Positions 1-9,829 of a stretch of 64,000 nucleotides of DNA are shown here, piece by piece. The stretch covers positions 89,349,384-89,413,383 of the forward strand of contig CM043944.1 in assembly GCA_014529385.2 (NCBI GenBank). The letters are read 5' to 3'. How positions within the stretch are numbered: the stretch's first letter is position 1; the number at the start of each line of letters is the position of its first letter. The notes beneath the pieces are model-generated. The model ran no database searches. It saw nothing but the letters and a program-made list of their open reading frames with translations, and was not told where the DNA came from. The translations under genes and the position numbers were made by a program. Origin of the DNA: Adiantum capillus-veneris (taxonomy: Eukaryota; Streptophyta; Polypodiopsida; Polypodiales; Pteridaceae).

Positions 1-602
1 TGCATAGAACAATGCGTAGTCAAGAGTCCCTTGCACATACCTAAGTGTGCGTCGTACTCCATCCAAATGTGGCTTCCTCAGAAGCTGCATGAACTGACTC
101 TCCAAGCCTACTGTGTAGCTCAAGTCTGGCCTCGTGATAGTCAAGTAGATTAGACTACCCACAATCTTCCTGTACATGTTGACATCCTCAACAACATCAC
201 CCTTCTCTGCACATAGCTTTGCATTCACATCCAAGGGAATAGAAATTGGCTTACAATCAGCCATACCATACTTTGACAACATGTCCAAAGCATACTGTCT
301 CTGTGATAGCCATACACCCTCTGGAGTCCTGATCACCTCAATGCCAAGAAAGTAGCGCAACTCGCCCAAATCTTTCATTTCAAACTCCTGTTTGAGAAGA
401 CCCTTCACATGGTCAATCTCCATAGCATTGTCACCCACAATAATAAGGTCATCTACATATATGGTAATGACCACAATCCCCACATCACTCTCACGTACAT
501 AGAGTGAATGATCTGCATGAGCTCTCCTAAACCCAATACTGACAAGATACTTGGAAATCCTATCATACCATGCTCTAGAGCCTTGCTTCAAACCATACAA
601 AG
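1..602 (-). pseudogene. copia-1 reverse transcriptase, palm and C-terminal part (partial)
   Basis: The minus-strand frame entering at about base 602 is open to the window edge, about 200 codons without a stop. It starts with the conserved [13 protein letters not shown] block and carries the catalytic IYVDDLIIVG motif at 448-459. Next come MKDLGELRYFLGIEV and GSLIYLTITRPDL, ending in RYVQGTLDY just before the RNase H region, which lies outside the window. All catalytic residues visible here are intact. It is out of frame with the upstream RT segment by a loss near 602 that looks like five bases of the usual block before LYGLKQ. It is the downstream part of the polyprotein that begins at 1981. 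Confidence 0.9.
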
Positions 603-817
603 CTTAAGCTGCATACATAATCTCGGTAACCTGGATTGACATAACCAGGTGGCTGATCCATATACACTTCCTCTTGCAACTCACCATTCAAGAAGGCATT
701 CTTTACATCCATTTGATGCATAATCCATCCTCTAGATGCAGCCACTTCTGTGACAGCTCTCACAGTCGTCATCTTTGCCACCGGAGCAAAGGTCTCCTCA
801 TAGTCTATGCCATACGT
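575..817 (-). pseudogene. copia-1 reverse transcriptase, N-terminal catalytic block
   Basis: This is the RT fingers and first palm motif. After an in-frame TAG (818-820, where families have Gln in AKGYAQ) the frame continues through [11 protein letters not shown] and the first catalytic aspartate block, [20 protein letters not shown]. It then runs into the wrong frame near 602. The stop is a single C-to-T type change, and upstream and downstream segments are otherwise collinear with copia RT. There is no separate start codon here; this is a piece of the gag-pol reading frame, not a gene of its own. Confidence 0.88.
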
Positions 818-1981
818 CTATGCATAACCCTTTGCGACCAGCCTTGCCTTGTGACGCTGAATGTTACCATCAGCCTTATGCTTGGTTTTATACACCCATT
901 TACAGCCAATAGCTTTCTTGCCACTTGGCAATGGCACCAACTCCCATGTGTCGTTTGCTTCCAATGCAACCATCTTCTCATTCATCAATGCACGTGCAAC
1001 CTCTGCAATGTGCCTGTTTTTCCTTTCTGCGACCCCATTCTGTTGTGGAGTATATCTGCATGTAAACTGCCTGCATATACCATGCATTCGCAGAAAATCT
1101 GAAAAATCATTGGAGAAGTACTCTCCCCCTCCATCTGAACTCAATGTCTTGATTTGCATATCTGTCTCCTTCTCAATCATGACTTTGAAGTCTTGAAAGT
1201 GACCAAACACTTCACTTTTGTTACGCATGAAGTAAACCCATACTTTCCTTGTATGGTCATCAATGAAAGAAACATAATACCTGCAACCATGTATACTTGC
1301 AGTATCGGTTGGACCCCAAACATCTGTGTGCACCACCTCAAGTGGCTTTTTACATACATTGCGCTCATGTGGAAATGAGCCCTTTGACTGTTTTCCAAAT
1401 TGGCATGCTGCACACACTTTATGCATACCATCCACCTTGAATTTGGGCAAACCTTTTACAATCTGTTTTGATTGCATGCTGCGCAATCTCTGCTCATTCA
1501 CATGGCCAATGCGTTTGTGCCAAATGTCAACATCAGCCACAACACCTGTGCCCTGTGCAAATAATGCAGCTTTTACCTCAGGCATGTCTACATTCAGCGT
1601 AAACATTCTGCCCACACATTTGCCCTCTGTGATCAGCTTACAGCCATTCTGGAAATCTTCTACATAACAGCCATTTGGATTGAAGCGAACCTGCAAACCC
1701 TGCTCAACCATTTGTCCAACAGAAACAAGATTCTTTGTCATGTTTGGGACATGAAGTACATCTGCTAAGTACTTTGATTTCCCACTCTTCGTATTTAGAG
1801 GTATGTCCCCTACATGAGCAATGGGGTGAGCTGTGTCATCTCCTGTCTGCACATAGCCTGACACATCTGGTTTGCGCATATCTCTAAACCACTCTCCACG
1901 AGACGTCATGTGATTAGAGGCACCTGAATCCACATACCAAACATCATCTTGGGTGGAATTCTCTGCAGTCATTGTATTCAT
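818..1981 (-). pseudogene. copia-1 protease-integrase fused to RT start by internal deletion
   Basis: A 387-residue open frame. The N-terminus holds the aspartic protease site WYVDSGASNHMT (residues about 16-27). A GAG-pre-integrase zinc region follows (DIWHKRIGHVNEQRL, then CAACQFGKQ). The integrase core has all three acidic blocks: HTDVWGP, LSSDGGGEY and NGVAERKN. Right after RALMNEK (about base 975) the protein jumps to the RT lead-in MVALEANDTWELVPLP and ends at AKGYA. The integrase C-terminus and the following linker, normally several hundred codons, are missing, yet the frame is kept. Integrase and RT would be one shortened, almost certainly inactive protein. Confidence 0.92.
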
Positions 1982-1987
1982 TACATG

Positions 1988-2956
1988 CTACATAACAAAC
2001 ATGCGCTCGTTTTTGCTGTCATCTACATCTCTACTAGTAGATGCATAGTTGCCCTGTTCTCTCTTTCCACTTGCTTTTCCCTTTGGACAGTCACGTGACA
2101 TGTGACCTCTTTCACCACAAGTCCAACATTCTCTGCTATCTGGAGTATGTTGTTGCCTGCTTGATCCTGCACCACGACCTCTTTGACTCCCCCTGCCTTG
2201 AGACTGGTTTCCCCTGCCACCTGTATTGTTTTGATTTGATTGACCTTCCAGAAATTGGCCCCTGCAACCCCTTGGGCCTCGACCACGACCTCTACCTCTA
2301 CCTCTGTTGGAGTTAGAATAGAAGGCCTGTTCAGAATTATTTCTGCCATGAGAAGAAGATGTGTCAAAGTTCTTCTCCTCAAGAATAAGCATAGAAATCA
2401 AATCTTGGAACACGGGGATGTAGTCTCTTGTATTCATGGAAGACCTAAAATGTACATACTCATCTCCTAGACCATCCAAGCATGCACGGACAATGTCATC
2501 GTCTTCCACTGAGACTTTAATAGATCCAAGAGCCTTAATGATACTCTTGATCTTCAAGGCATAATCATGGATTGAGAGGTTGTCCCTCTTAACCTGATTT
2601 AGCTCCGACTTTAGTTGAAGCTTCCTGGCCTTGGTGTTCACCTCGAACACTCTGCCTAAGTTTCTCCATGCAATGGTGGGGGTTTCAGCATCCTGTAGAT
2701 AGCCCATCATGCCGTCTGTGATGCTCATAGAAAGCCAATACATCACTTTGCTCTGGCCTTGTTTCCAGTCCCTCAAAGCTTTCCTTTGTTCTGCTGTAGC
2801 ATTTGCCTCGGGAATCTCTGGTTCCTTTTCATTGTCTCCTTCCACATAGTCCCAATAACCTTTTCCTTTTAGGAAATTTGTTATTCTGAACTTCCATGCA
2901 GGGTAGTTATTTTTCTCAAGCTTCTCAGTAACAATCTGACTGAAACCGTCAGACAT
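1988..2956 (-). CDS. copia-1 gag (UBN2-type capsid with zinc knuckle)
   Basis: A complete 322-residue gag from ATG at 2956 to TAG at 1988. The N-terminal half has the plant copia capsid pattern (NYPAWKFRITNFLKGKGYW near residue 18; later KLQLKSELNQVKRDN and LDGLGDEYVHF). A Gly/Arg-rich nucleic-acid-binding stretch follows near residues 215-270, then one CCHC knuckle, CWTCGERGHMSRDC. Gag forms the particle that packages element RNA. In plant copia elements gag and pol usually share one frame. Here the same frame runs on into protease after a single TAG, so this is either a point mutation or a readthrough stop; the decayed pol favours mutation. Confidence 0.92.
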   Translation of the reverse strand: MSDGFSQIVTEKLEKNNYPAWKFRITNFLKGKGYWDYVEGDNEKEPEIPEANATAEQRKALRDWKQGQSKVMYWLSMSITDGMMGYLQDAETPTIAWRNLGRVFEVNTKARKLQLKSELNQVKRDNLSIHDYALKIKSIIKALGSIKVSVEDDDIVRACLDGLGDEYVHFRSSMNTRDYIPVFQDLISMLILEEKNFDTSSSHGRNNSEQAFYSNSNRGRGRGRGRGPRGCRGQFLEGQSNQNNTGGRGNQSQGRGSQRGRGAGSSRQQHTPDSRECWTCGERGHMSRDCPKGKASGKREQGNYASTSRDVDDSKNERMFVM

Positions 2957-3252
2957 CTTGAAGCACTAAGACAAAATAGCTGCAATCTGCAAAAACCTGC
3001 AAATCTGCTGAACCTGCTATCGTGGTACCTGTAACGCTTTCTACACTCAACGAGTGTCCACAATCAAGCGTACATACAACCACTGTACTTGTACAGTAAA
3101 TCTCTGTATACTGCACTTTGGAGACCTGTTCAGAAACTTGTGCAAAAAACCCCTAAAAACCTTTGCGAAAAACCTGTTCGGCATCTGGTCGTGGATTGCG
3201 AACGAAGGGATTGTGATGCTCTTGCTCTCTTAGCCTCTCTTGCCTGCACCAG
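2957..3252 (-). other. copia-1 untranslated leader
   Basis: About 300 bases between the primer-binding site and the gag ATG. I see no conserved coding region here; the short frames look accidental. Confidence 0.7.
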
Positions 3253-3264
3253 GCTCTGATACCA
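3253..3264 (-). other. copia-1 primer-binding site (initiator tRNA-Met)
   Basis: On the minus strand this reads TGGTATCAGAGC, the standard plant copia primer-binding site complementary to the 3' end of initiator tRNA-Met. It lies directly after the LTR terminal CA. Confidence 0.95.
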
Positions 3265-3566
3265 TGTAAAGAATGAGGATGCAAGAGAGCTACACAAGAC
3301 AAGCACAAAGCACACAGAGATGGAAAGCTTCTTCTTCTTCTTCACAGAAAAGAGAGTACAAAATGACTAAATGCTAAAGCCGAAAAGTAGCACATATGTA
3401 CATGCGGTCACTAAGTGTGAACTCGCTAGAAGCGTACTAGGCTGGCACTATAAGTGTAGTCCAGCTGTAGAATCACTGGCAGAGATCGCGCCAGTGAGTA
3501 AATGCCGTAAGCGGCCAAGACTCGTAGTGGATGCCAGCTCAAGGTGTAGAGCTCGACATCTCAACA
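3265..3566 (-). repeat. copia-1 5' LTR
   Basis: Inferred from the primer-binding site at one end and TG...CA boundaries. On the minus strand it begins TGTTGAGATG (base 3566) and ends TTTACA (base 3265), 302 bp. The partner LTR is outside the window, so the outer edge is less certain than the inner one. Confidence 0.75.
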
Positions 3567-3652
3567 GAGTGTTGGTGTAGGCTTTGAGCTTCTCTACTAA
3601 CTTGGAGAAGGAGATGGAGCTCTTGCACTTTGCACTTCATACCATGAGAGAG

Positions 3653-3690
<38 letters not shown>

Positions 3691-3697
3691 AGAGTAT
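3567..3697. repeat. Short spacer with (TG)n microsatellite, about 3656-3688
   Basis: Spacer between copia-1 and element N1. A GA run passes into about 15 TG units. Bases 3693-3697 (AGTAT) are the left target-site copy of N1. Confidence 0.85.
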
Positions 3698-3883
3698 TGT
3701 TGGGATTTAAGCCTTGGTGATCAGTTGTCAACCCGTGGGAACAAGCTTCATAAGGCATGCAGATAAGGTTCGGTTAGAGTTGAGTTGTGCATGGCAAGTT
3801 TTGGCTTTATATATTGTATGGTATGTTTACAAAGGAATTAATATATACAACAATGTGTAGTTTTTTTGGTTCTCCTTCTGTGT

Positions 3884-3970
<87 letters not shown>

Positions 3971-4029
3971 CGCTTCTTCTACTCGCTATCTCCAAAGCCA
4001 TGGCACCCCCCATAGCCCATCTCCTATCA
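3698..4029 (+). repeat. N1 5' LTR, containing a (CT)n tract
   Basis: 332 bp, TGTTGGG...CTATCA. A (CT)n tract of about 76 bp (3892-3967) sits inside the LTR; upstream a TATA-like TTTATATATT lies near 3806. The 3' LTR carries a shorter tract at the same place, so the microsatellite travels with the element. Confidence 0.95.
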
Positions 4030-4031
4030 AC

Positions 4032-4043
4032 TGGTATCAGAGC
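4032..4043 (+). other. N1 primer-binding site (initiator tRNA-Met)
   Basis: TGGTATCAGAGC, two bases after the LTR end. Confidence 0.95.
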
Positions 4044-4946
4044 GAGGTGTCGGCCTCGGCCCGACTCGGCACGCAGGAACCGCTGCCTACAGAAGGGGAA
4101 GCCGGCTCATCAACCTGTAGCACACCAAGCACAAACACCATCAATATGGTCGCATTGGCATGCTGAGTGCTTTTTGACACTTACAGGTCCGCTAATACAC
4201 CCGCTACAGCCCACCTTGAGCATCGCTCGGCGTCGTCTTGTTGGTCTTGTGCCATCTTTGCAATATAGTGCTTGTCACATTTTTTTGATAGTTCACATTG
4301 AATGCAAGTGACCACCCAATTTTGGTCTTGAGCCCCTAAGCAACCGGGTATTCACACCCTCGGGTACCCTTAGATTCCGTGCTCAGTGCTCATAAACATA
4401 AGTAGATAATCAAGGTGCATATTGTGGTAGGCAAGTTACCTGCTATCAAACCGCAGGTAGTGGAGATCTAGTTGACTACCAAGAACTTAAACAAAGCTTT
4501 TCAAAAATGGCTTTTTCAACCACAATGGTTGTAGCCTTCAAGGATTCAGATGGGCGTAGCAGACAAAGAGATATCTTGGTCTTTTGCACATTTATCTTGG
4601 TCCATATGCAAATATTTATCATGTTCAAGGATTATGACATGTTCGAAGACATTGACAACCACAGGAACAAAGAAGATTTGCTTTCAAGAACTTGTCCATC
4701 ACCAATCTGTAGAGTTTAAAGTCGATTTAACATGTTCAGTGTCATAGGTTTGCTATGATTTTATTTGACAACATTATCATCTAGTTTATGTCAAAGGTTT
4801 GTTTTAATTTGTCATGCTTGTCAGATGTCATCATGTCAAAATTTTACGGGTTATAGACACTGCCACAAATAAAAGTGGTAAGACCACCCTTTTGTTGTTT
4901 GGTTGATTTCTGGTTTGTCTCACATTGATGGTTGTTTGAGGGAAGT

Positions 4947-5001
<55 letters not shown>

Positions 5002-5090
5002 TGTTATTGTCAAGGGGGGGACTTCTACTCATGGTTTCAGGTGATTGAACTCTGCCATGGTATGTATCAAGTCCATAGTTAGTAGTTTGG
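4044..5090 (+). other. N1 internal region, non-coding
   Basis: No recognisable protein. It contains a (CA)n tract at about 4947-4998. Blocks near 4156-4190, 4704-4747 and 4850-4890 are also found in the same order in N2 (near 24990, 25612 and 25735). These shared blocks suggest retained packaging or replication signals rather than coding sequence; that is inference. Confidence 0.8.
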
Positions 5091-5104
5091 GCTTGAGGGG
5101 GGGT
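5091..5104 (+). other. N1 polypurine tract
   Basis: GCTTGAGGGGGGGT directly before the 3' LTR. Nearly the same tract precedes the 3' LTR of N2. Confidence 0.88.
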
Positions 5105-5285
5105 TGTTGGGATTTTAAGCCCTGGTCATCAGTTGTCAAACCCGTAGGAACAAGCCTCATAAGGCATGTAGGTTTGGTTGGGTTAGAGTTGAGTTGTGCA
5201 TGGCAAGTTTTGGCTTTATAAAAATATGTTTACAAAGGAATTAATATATACAACAGCGTGTAGTTTTTTGGTTCTCCTTCTGTGT

Positions 5286-5338
<53 letters not shown>

Positions 5339-5415
5339 CTCTTCCTATTACTGCTCACCATTTCCAAAGCCATGGCACCCCACAGGCTTCACCCCCCATA
5401 GCCCATCTACTATCA
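5105..5415 (+). repeat. N1 3' LTR
   Basis: 311 bp, matching 3698-4029 with scattered differences and a shorter (CT)n tract (5289-5334). It is followed by the target copy AGTAT (5416-5420). The difference between the LTRs means the insertion is not recent. Confidence 0.95.
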
Positions 5416-5420
5416 AGTAT

Positions 5421-6289
5421 ACCTCCCAAAAAAAACCCCTTCTTACTTTGGTTGACCCCCTCTTCTAGCACTCTCTGGCATTTGATTGGACCTCCTCAAG
5501 CTTGGCCAATCATAGGCCCAATGCATAACAAGCAACAAGGGTAGCCTTGAGACAAGTGTCCTCCTTTCCCTTTTTGAGAGAGAGGACTTGATAAATGCAA
5601 AAGCAAGTAATTAAATCAACTAAATTATCATTGGACCCCTTGGGAGGCTAACCAATAGGCTTTAGGCACACTATGAGGGCAACATGACGAGGAGGTTGAC
5701 AAGTGTCCTTGCTGCTTCCTTTGTACCAAGTATGCCTTATGTGAGGGTGCATGTGTTCTCTCTCTAGCCCCTACAATGAGGGCTTGTCCCCCCTTGTGTA
5801 GGGATATGCATTGAATTTTGGAGTACCTTACCCCCTCAAGCACCTTAGTCATGGAGCACCTTAGCACCTTAGTCATTAAGCACCTCAAGAATCTTAGTCA
5901 GCAAGCATGACAAGCACCTCAAGCACCTTAGTCAGCAAGAGCACCTCAAGCTTGGGCCGGGTTCCCACCTCAAGCACAACCCTAGCTTACCTAAGTTTAA
6001 AGGAATTTTAACACTAACCTTTGGAGGTCTCTAATGAAGCTAACCCTAAGGTCTTTAAGCTCTATTAGCTAGAATTGCTCTTTGGCAGATCATCTCTCAT
6101 TTGGAACCCTTTACCATTGGCCCCGTGCTAAGATAGACTCATAAGCATATGTCTATATTTTAACTCTTCCCATCTATTCTCCCACATTGAATGATCAGTT
6201 GAATATGAGAAAATAATTTGGGTTGGTTAGATATTAGATTTTATTGACAGCGCATGGATAGAGAATTTGAGGTAGTTTGCACTAGCTAG
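5421..6289. other. Intergenic, no gene; degenerate short repeat at 5820-5950
   Basis: No coding region is supported. Bases about 5820-5950 hold imperfect copies of a block like AGCACCTCAAGCACCTTAGT. The origin of the rest is unknown. Confidence 0.6.
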
Positions 6290-6535
6290 GGTATCGATAG
6301 AGCTGAATAAGAGACAAAGGGGTTTTTCCCACAACATGCATTGTCATGTAGATGTAGGTGTGCAAATTTGTCGCACCTACAAATATAGGCATTGACCAAT
6401 AAATACGAGATTATAATCCGATTGCCTCGATCTCTGTGCACTTCTAGATCGAGGTTGTTGGGGATCGAACATGGCTAGAGAATGTGAGGTAGTTCATAGT
6501 GTGATTCATGGTTTCTTGATTTCTACCGGAGGGGG

Positions 6536-6636
<101 letters not shown>

Positions 6637-6700
6637 AAAGAGGAAAATAGAGAAGAATAAATTTATGTTTAATTTAGGGTTCAGGGTATTCAAAGTCATT

Positions 6701-8020
6701 ATGAGTAGTGACGATGATGTGGGGCCGTCCGACCGAGACGCCTATCTTGCAACAAGGATCTTATGTCCTTGTAATCAATGCAAACATGTTGTGCAATGGA
6801 CTAGGCGTGTTTCTTTGGAGTACGTTCATGAGTTTGGCAAGTTCAACCCATCTATTATAGATCAAGTTGTTGCCAATTACAACTCATCGGACTTTAATGC
6901 TGGCCAACAAGCAACGATCCTCCAACCTAATAGATGTGTTCGCACACACTTTACTCAAGCAGCATATGCGAGGGTGGAAAATGCAGCCTCTTCAAGCTCA
7001 AAGGGTGACCATGTAGAGAACATCCCCAACCAGGCTATGTTTGAGCCCGAGATCGATGAAATGATCAAGACGATTATGGGTTCGAAAAGGCTCGTCTACG
7101 ATGACATGAAACGTGAGCCTCGACACACACTTGTATGATGGAGCATGAGTGTCTAGATTGAGGACGCTCTCAACATGTAGTCAGAGTTTGGATGGAGTGA
7201 CACTAACGTCATAAATTTTTTTAGGTAATCTCTTGCAATGTGTCAACGTTAATAAAAAAACTATACATGTATAATATAACAAATTACGAGAGATGTTATT
7301 GTTTTTCTCTGTGTAGATTGATAAAGGAGCAAATATTCCCAGCTAATATTGTGATACCAAATTCTAGAGAGGATGCAAGAAAGATCCTGCAAACCCTGGG
7401 GATGGATTATAATTCCATTCATGCTTGTCCTAAAATAACTGCATTCTTTTCAGGGGGTGAATATATAAATATGCACAAGTATCCGAAGTGTGATCCTGAA
7501 AGATATTGAACGGATCTCCATGGAACAAAAGTGTTGTAGAAGGTGCTATGATATTTTTCTCTGCTACCTCGCATCAAGCATTTCTTTGAATGCAAGTCCA
7601 TGGACACTCTAGGAAAATGGTATGAGGAGAATAGTTCTTCGGATGGTGTGCTATCGATCCCTATAGATTGTGCGGCATGGAAACATATTGATGACACATG
7701 GCCCGAAATTTGCTAGGGAAGATTGAAATTTGCGTTTCGGCTTGGCTATAGATGGCATAAATCCATTTGGTCAGAGGTTGACATCTTACAGTAGTGTATG
7801 GCCAGTTGTCATTGTCAACTACAATATTCCCCCGTGGCTGACAACTAAGAAGGGACACCTATTTTTAAGCTTGATTGTGCTAGGGCGATATAAAGTGAAG
7901 AATATGGATGTGTATCTTTGTCCACTATTGGTTGATTTACAACAATTGTGGACAGAAATAGAAGTGGTGGATACGAGCTGACATGTAAGTCAACGCAATG
8001 CCTTGATCGGAGGCACTTGA
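6701..8020 (+). pseudogene. TNP2-like CACTA transposase, N-terminal and central part
   Basis: The start is taken at 6701 (MSSDDDVG) because CACTA-B begins at the same point. The N-terminus has the CPCNQCKH metal-binding-like block. A probable intron runs from about 7226 (GT) to 7316 (AG) and joins NFFR to LIKEQIFP. The tnp2 domain (PF02992 type) then shows YNSIHACP, KYPKCDPERY, GLAIDGINPFGQ and NYNIPPWLTTKKGH. Stops occur at about 7507 and 7711, and the frame changes near 7730. After about 8020 the match to CACTA-B skips roughly 2 kb of coding sequence. The family protein cuts the element ends; this copy cannot. Confidence 0.88.
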
Positions 8021-8135
8021 ATGTTATGCGAGGATGAGAGAGAGACTAGACATTGTATATGAGAAATTTTTGCTCCCTTTTTCCATAGACATTGTATTTG
8101 AGCAGTTTTGACTCCTCTTGTCTCTATACTGAACT
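8021..8135 (+). pseudogene. TNP2 C-terminal remnant
   Basis: TATGCGAGGATGAGAGAGAG and the next ~90 bases match the end of CACTA-B TNP2 and its downstream sequence (39555 down to about 39460). The intervening coding sequence was deleted. It is too short to encode a domain. Confidence 0.6.
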
Positions 8136-8814
8136 TGTGAAATTTACCAATGCCATGCCACCCAATCAACCATATTGAACATAATACAAAAGCATAGAAT
8201 TGACAAAAGAATAAATTGAAAAAGACTTAGAATCGACAAAATCATAGTGAATTGACAAAAGTATAGAACCGAAAAAAGCAAATAAGCTCGAATACATTGA
8301 TTGATTGTTAAGTTGGATCAAAATGTACGAGTTACAATTAATACAATTTGCATTATGGAAAATTGTAGCACTAATTTACATTGTTGTGAATCATCTACAA
8401 AATTGACATATACACGTCATCTCCGAATATATGTGATATAAAAGTAAGACTAGTGTTAACTAGGGCTAGTCTTATGTCAGTGAATTTGATGTCTCATTGC
8501 GACCCAACGGCGTATCTATCGGATTGTGCAGAAAAAATGATAATAATTTCTATAAGTATAAACATACAAATATAAAACAACCTAGCAACTTATTATTAAA
8601 ATAAAATAACTATAAAAGCGTAAAGTTAAGTATTACGTACCAAGCCATACCAAAATCTTAGAATGTCCATAAGGGCGTTTAAGCCCTTTCTGTTTGCATA
8701 CTCACGCTCGTACGATGTACTCTTCAGGACATTAAAAAAAACGTAATGTTAAAATTTAAGATTACAAATATCCAAAACTACTAAAACTAGAGGGCAATGC
8801 AATAACACGTATAG
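8136..8814 (-). other. CACTA-A 3' untranslated region, inverted relative to TNP2
   Basis: Matches CACTA-B 37230-37975 base by base in patches, for example the shared block CAACCATATTGAA. No coding capacity was seen. The junction with the TNP2 remnant near 8136 is where the relative orientation flips. Confidence 0.7.
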
Positions 8815-8883
8815 AGTCCGCCTCAAATGACGCCCATCCGTTGCTTCCCAAGTGGTGGGAGGTCCCTGCCTCTACTTGCTCTT
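8815..8883 (-). pseudogene. CACTA-A second ORF (Ptta/En/Spm type), C-terminal end
   Basis: Matches the last codons of the CACTA-B second ORF (37980-38050): the HHLG.GGWASFEAD end is recognisable on the minus strand. It is cut by the insertion at 8884; the rest resumes at 12598. Confidence 0.75.
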
Positions 8884-9358
8884 TGTAAGGATTCCAGTTT
8901 CCGAAACCTTCAAAACTGTACTAAGCTTGAAACACTTAATGGAAAATACTATTGCAGGACTCCAAACACTATTAATTTTGGTATTTTTGGAATTATAAGT
9001 AGAGCTTTACTATGTCTAGAAATTTTCAGAATCTGATTCTGATAAAAACGGGAACAGTTACGGGACCTGGAAAATTACCATAGAAATTTAATTAATAACA
9101 AAAATTGGATGGTTTCATTTTAATCATTAGCAAAGACTTCTTTACACTAAGGTTCTAGAGTTAAATAGGAAATTCCAAATTTCATCATGGAAAATCTGCA
9201 AAAATCAAACAGGCAAATTCTGGAAGGTATGGGGTGAGTGTGGAAGCTGTGGAAACTTGCCAGGGGTAGTGATGGCAAAAAAATGCGCCATTTTCAAGCT
9301 GGGGGGCTGCTTGGACTAGGGGAAAGCTGCCAAAAGCTGCCAGATGCCCAGAAAAAGC

Positions 9359-9366
9359 TATAAATA
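9359..9366 (+). promoter_or_regulatory. TATA box within the 8884-12597 insertion
   Basis: TATAAATA, followed within about 40-60 bases by a CT-rich leader-like stretch. It is a plausible core promoter; no transcript evidence. Confidence 0.5.
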
Positions 9367-9829
9367 GGACCATTCTCTTCATATTTTGTTAGACTCGGAG
9401 CCTTGAGAATTTCTCTCTCATCTAGGGAGAAACACTACGCAGAAATCATTAGAGTTGAATCTCTAATTGATTAACCCTAACGGTAATTAACCTAATCCTT
9501 CTTAATTAGTAAGGTTAGATTAAGATAAATGGTTAATTAATCAAAGATTAGACCTATATATGCTTCTTAAACCTCTTTAAATTAATTAATCTCTGCTGAT
9601 TATTATAATTAATCTTAGTAATACTAAGCTAATTATTTATCCTCTCATATTAGGACTGAAATTAACCAATTTAACCATGAATTAATGGTAAAAATATTAA
9701 TTAGGATTAGATTAAGTTGAATTATTTATCAGAGATACATTAGACAATTATTAATCTAGGAAAATTATCCTATAATTTTCTGAGAAGTTTTCCTAATTAA
9801 TTAGGCCTAATTACTCTATTTTTTGAACA

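Larger units (their letters stand above)
1..3566 (-). mobile_element. Ty1/copia retrotransposon copia-1, 3' end beyond the window
   Basis: A copia element read on the minus strand. In its own direction it shows a 5' LTR (3566-3265), an initiator-Met primer-binding site directly inside it, a leader, gag, then protease, integrase and reverse transcriptase in copia order. RNase H and the 3' LTR lie left of base 1, so no target duplication can be tested. The copy is dead: an in-frame stop separates gag from protease, integrase is fused to RT by a deletion, and RT has a stop at 818-820 and a frameshift near 602. The gag type (UBN2) and RGG-rich tail resemble plant Tork/Tnt1-like copia families; the exact lineage is inferred. 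Confidence 0.93.
3698..5415 (+). mobile_element. Complete non-autonomous LTR retrotransposon N1
   Basis: 1718 bp with two LTRs (3698-4029 and 5105-5415), both starting TGTTGGGATT and ending CTATCA. The perfect 5-bp target duplication AGTAT is at 3693-3697 and 5416-5420. An initiator-Met primer-binding site lies 2 bases after the 5' LTR, and a G-rich polypurine tract abuts the 3' LTR. The 1.07-kb interior has no frame resembling gag or pol, so mobility would depend on another element's proteins. The size is between classical TRIMs (usually under 1 kb) and LARDs. Element N2 (24602-26345) is a relative sharing polypurine tract, LTR blocks and interior blocks. Confidence 0.95.

Noticed and set aside
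674-1667. Plus-strand ORFs opposite copia-1 pol
   Set aside because: Shadows of a clear minus-strand protease-integrase-RT frame.
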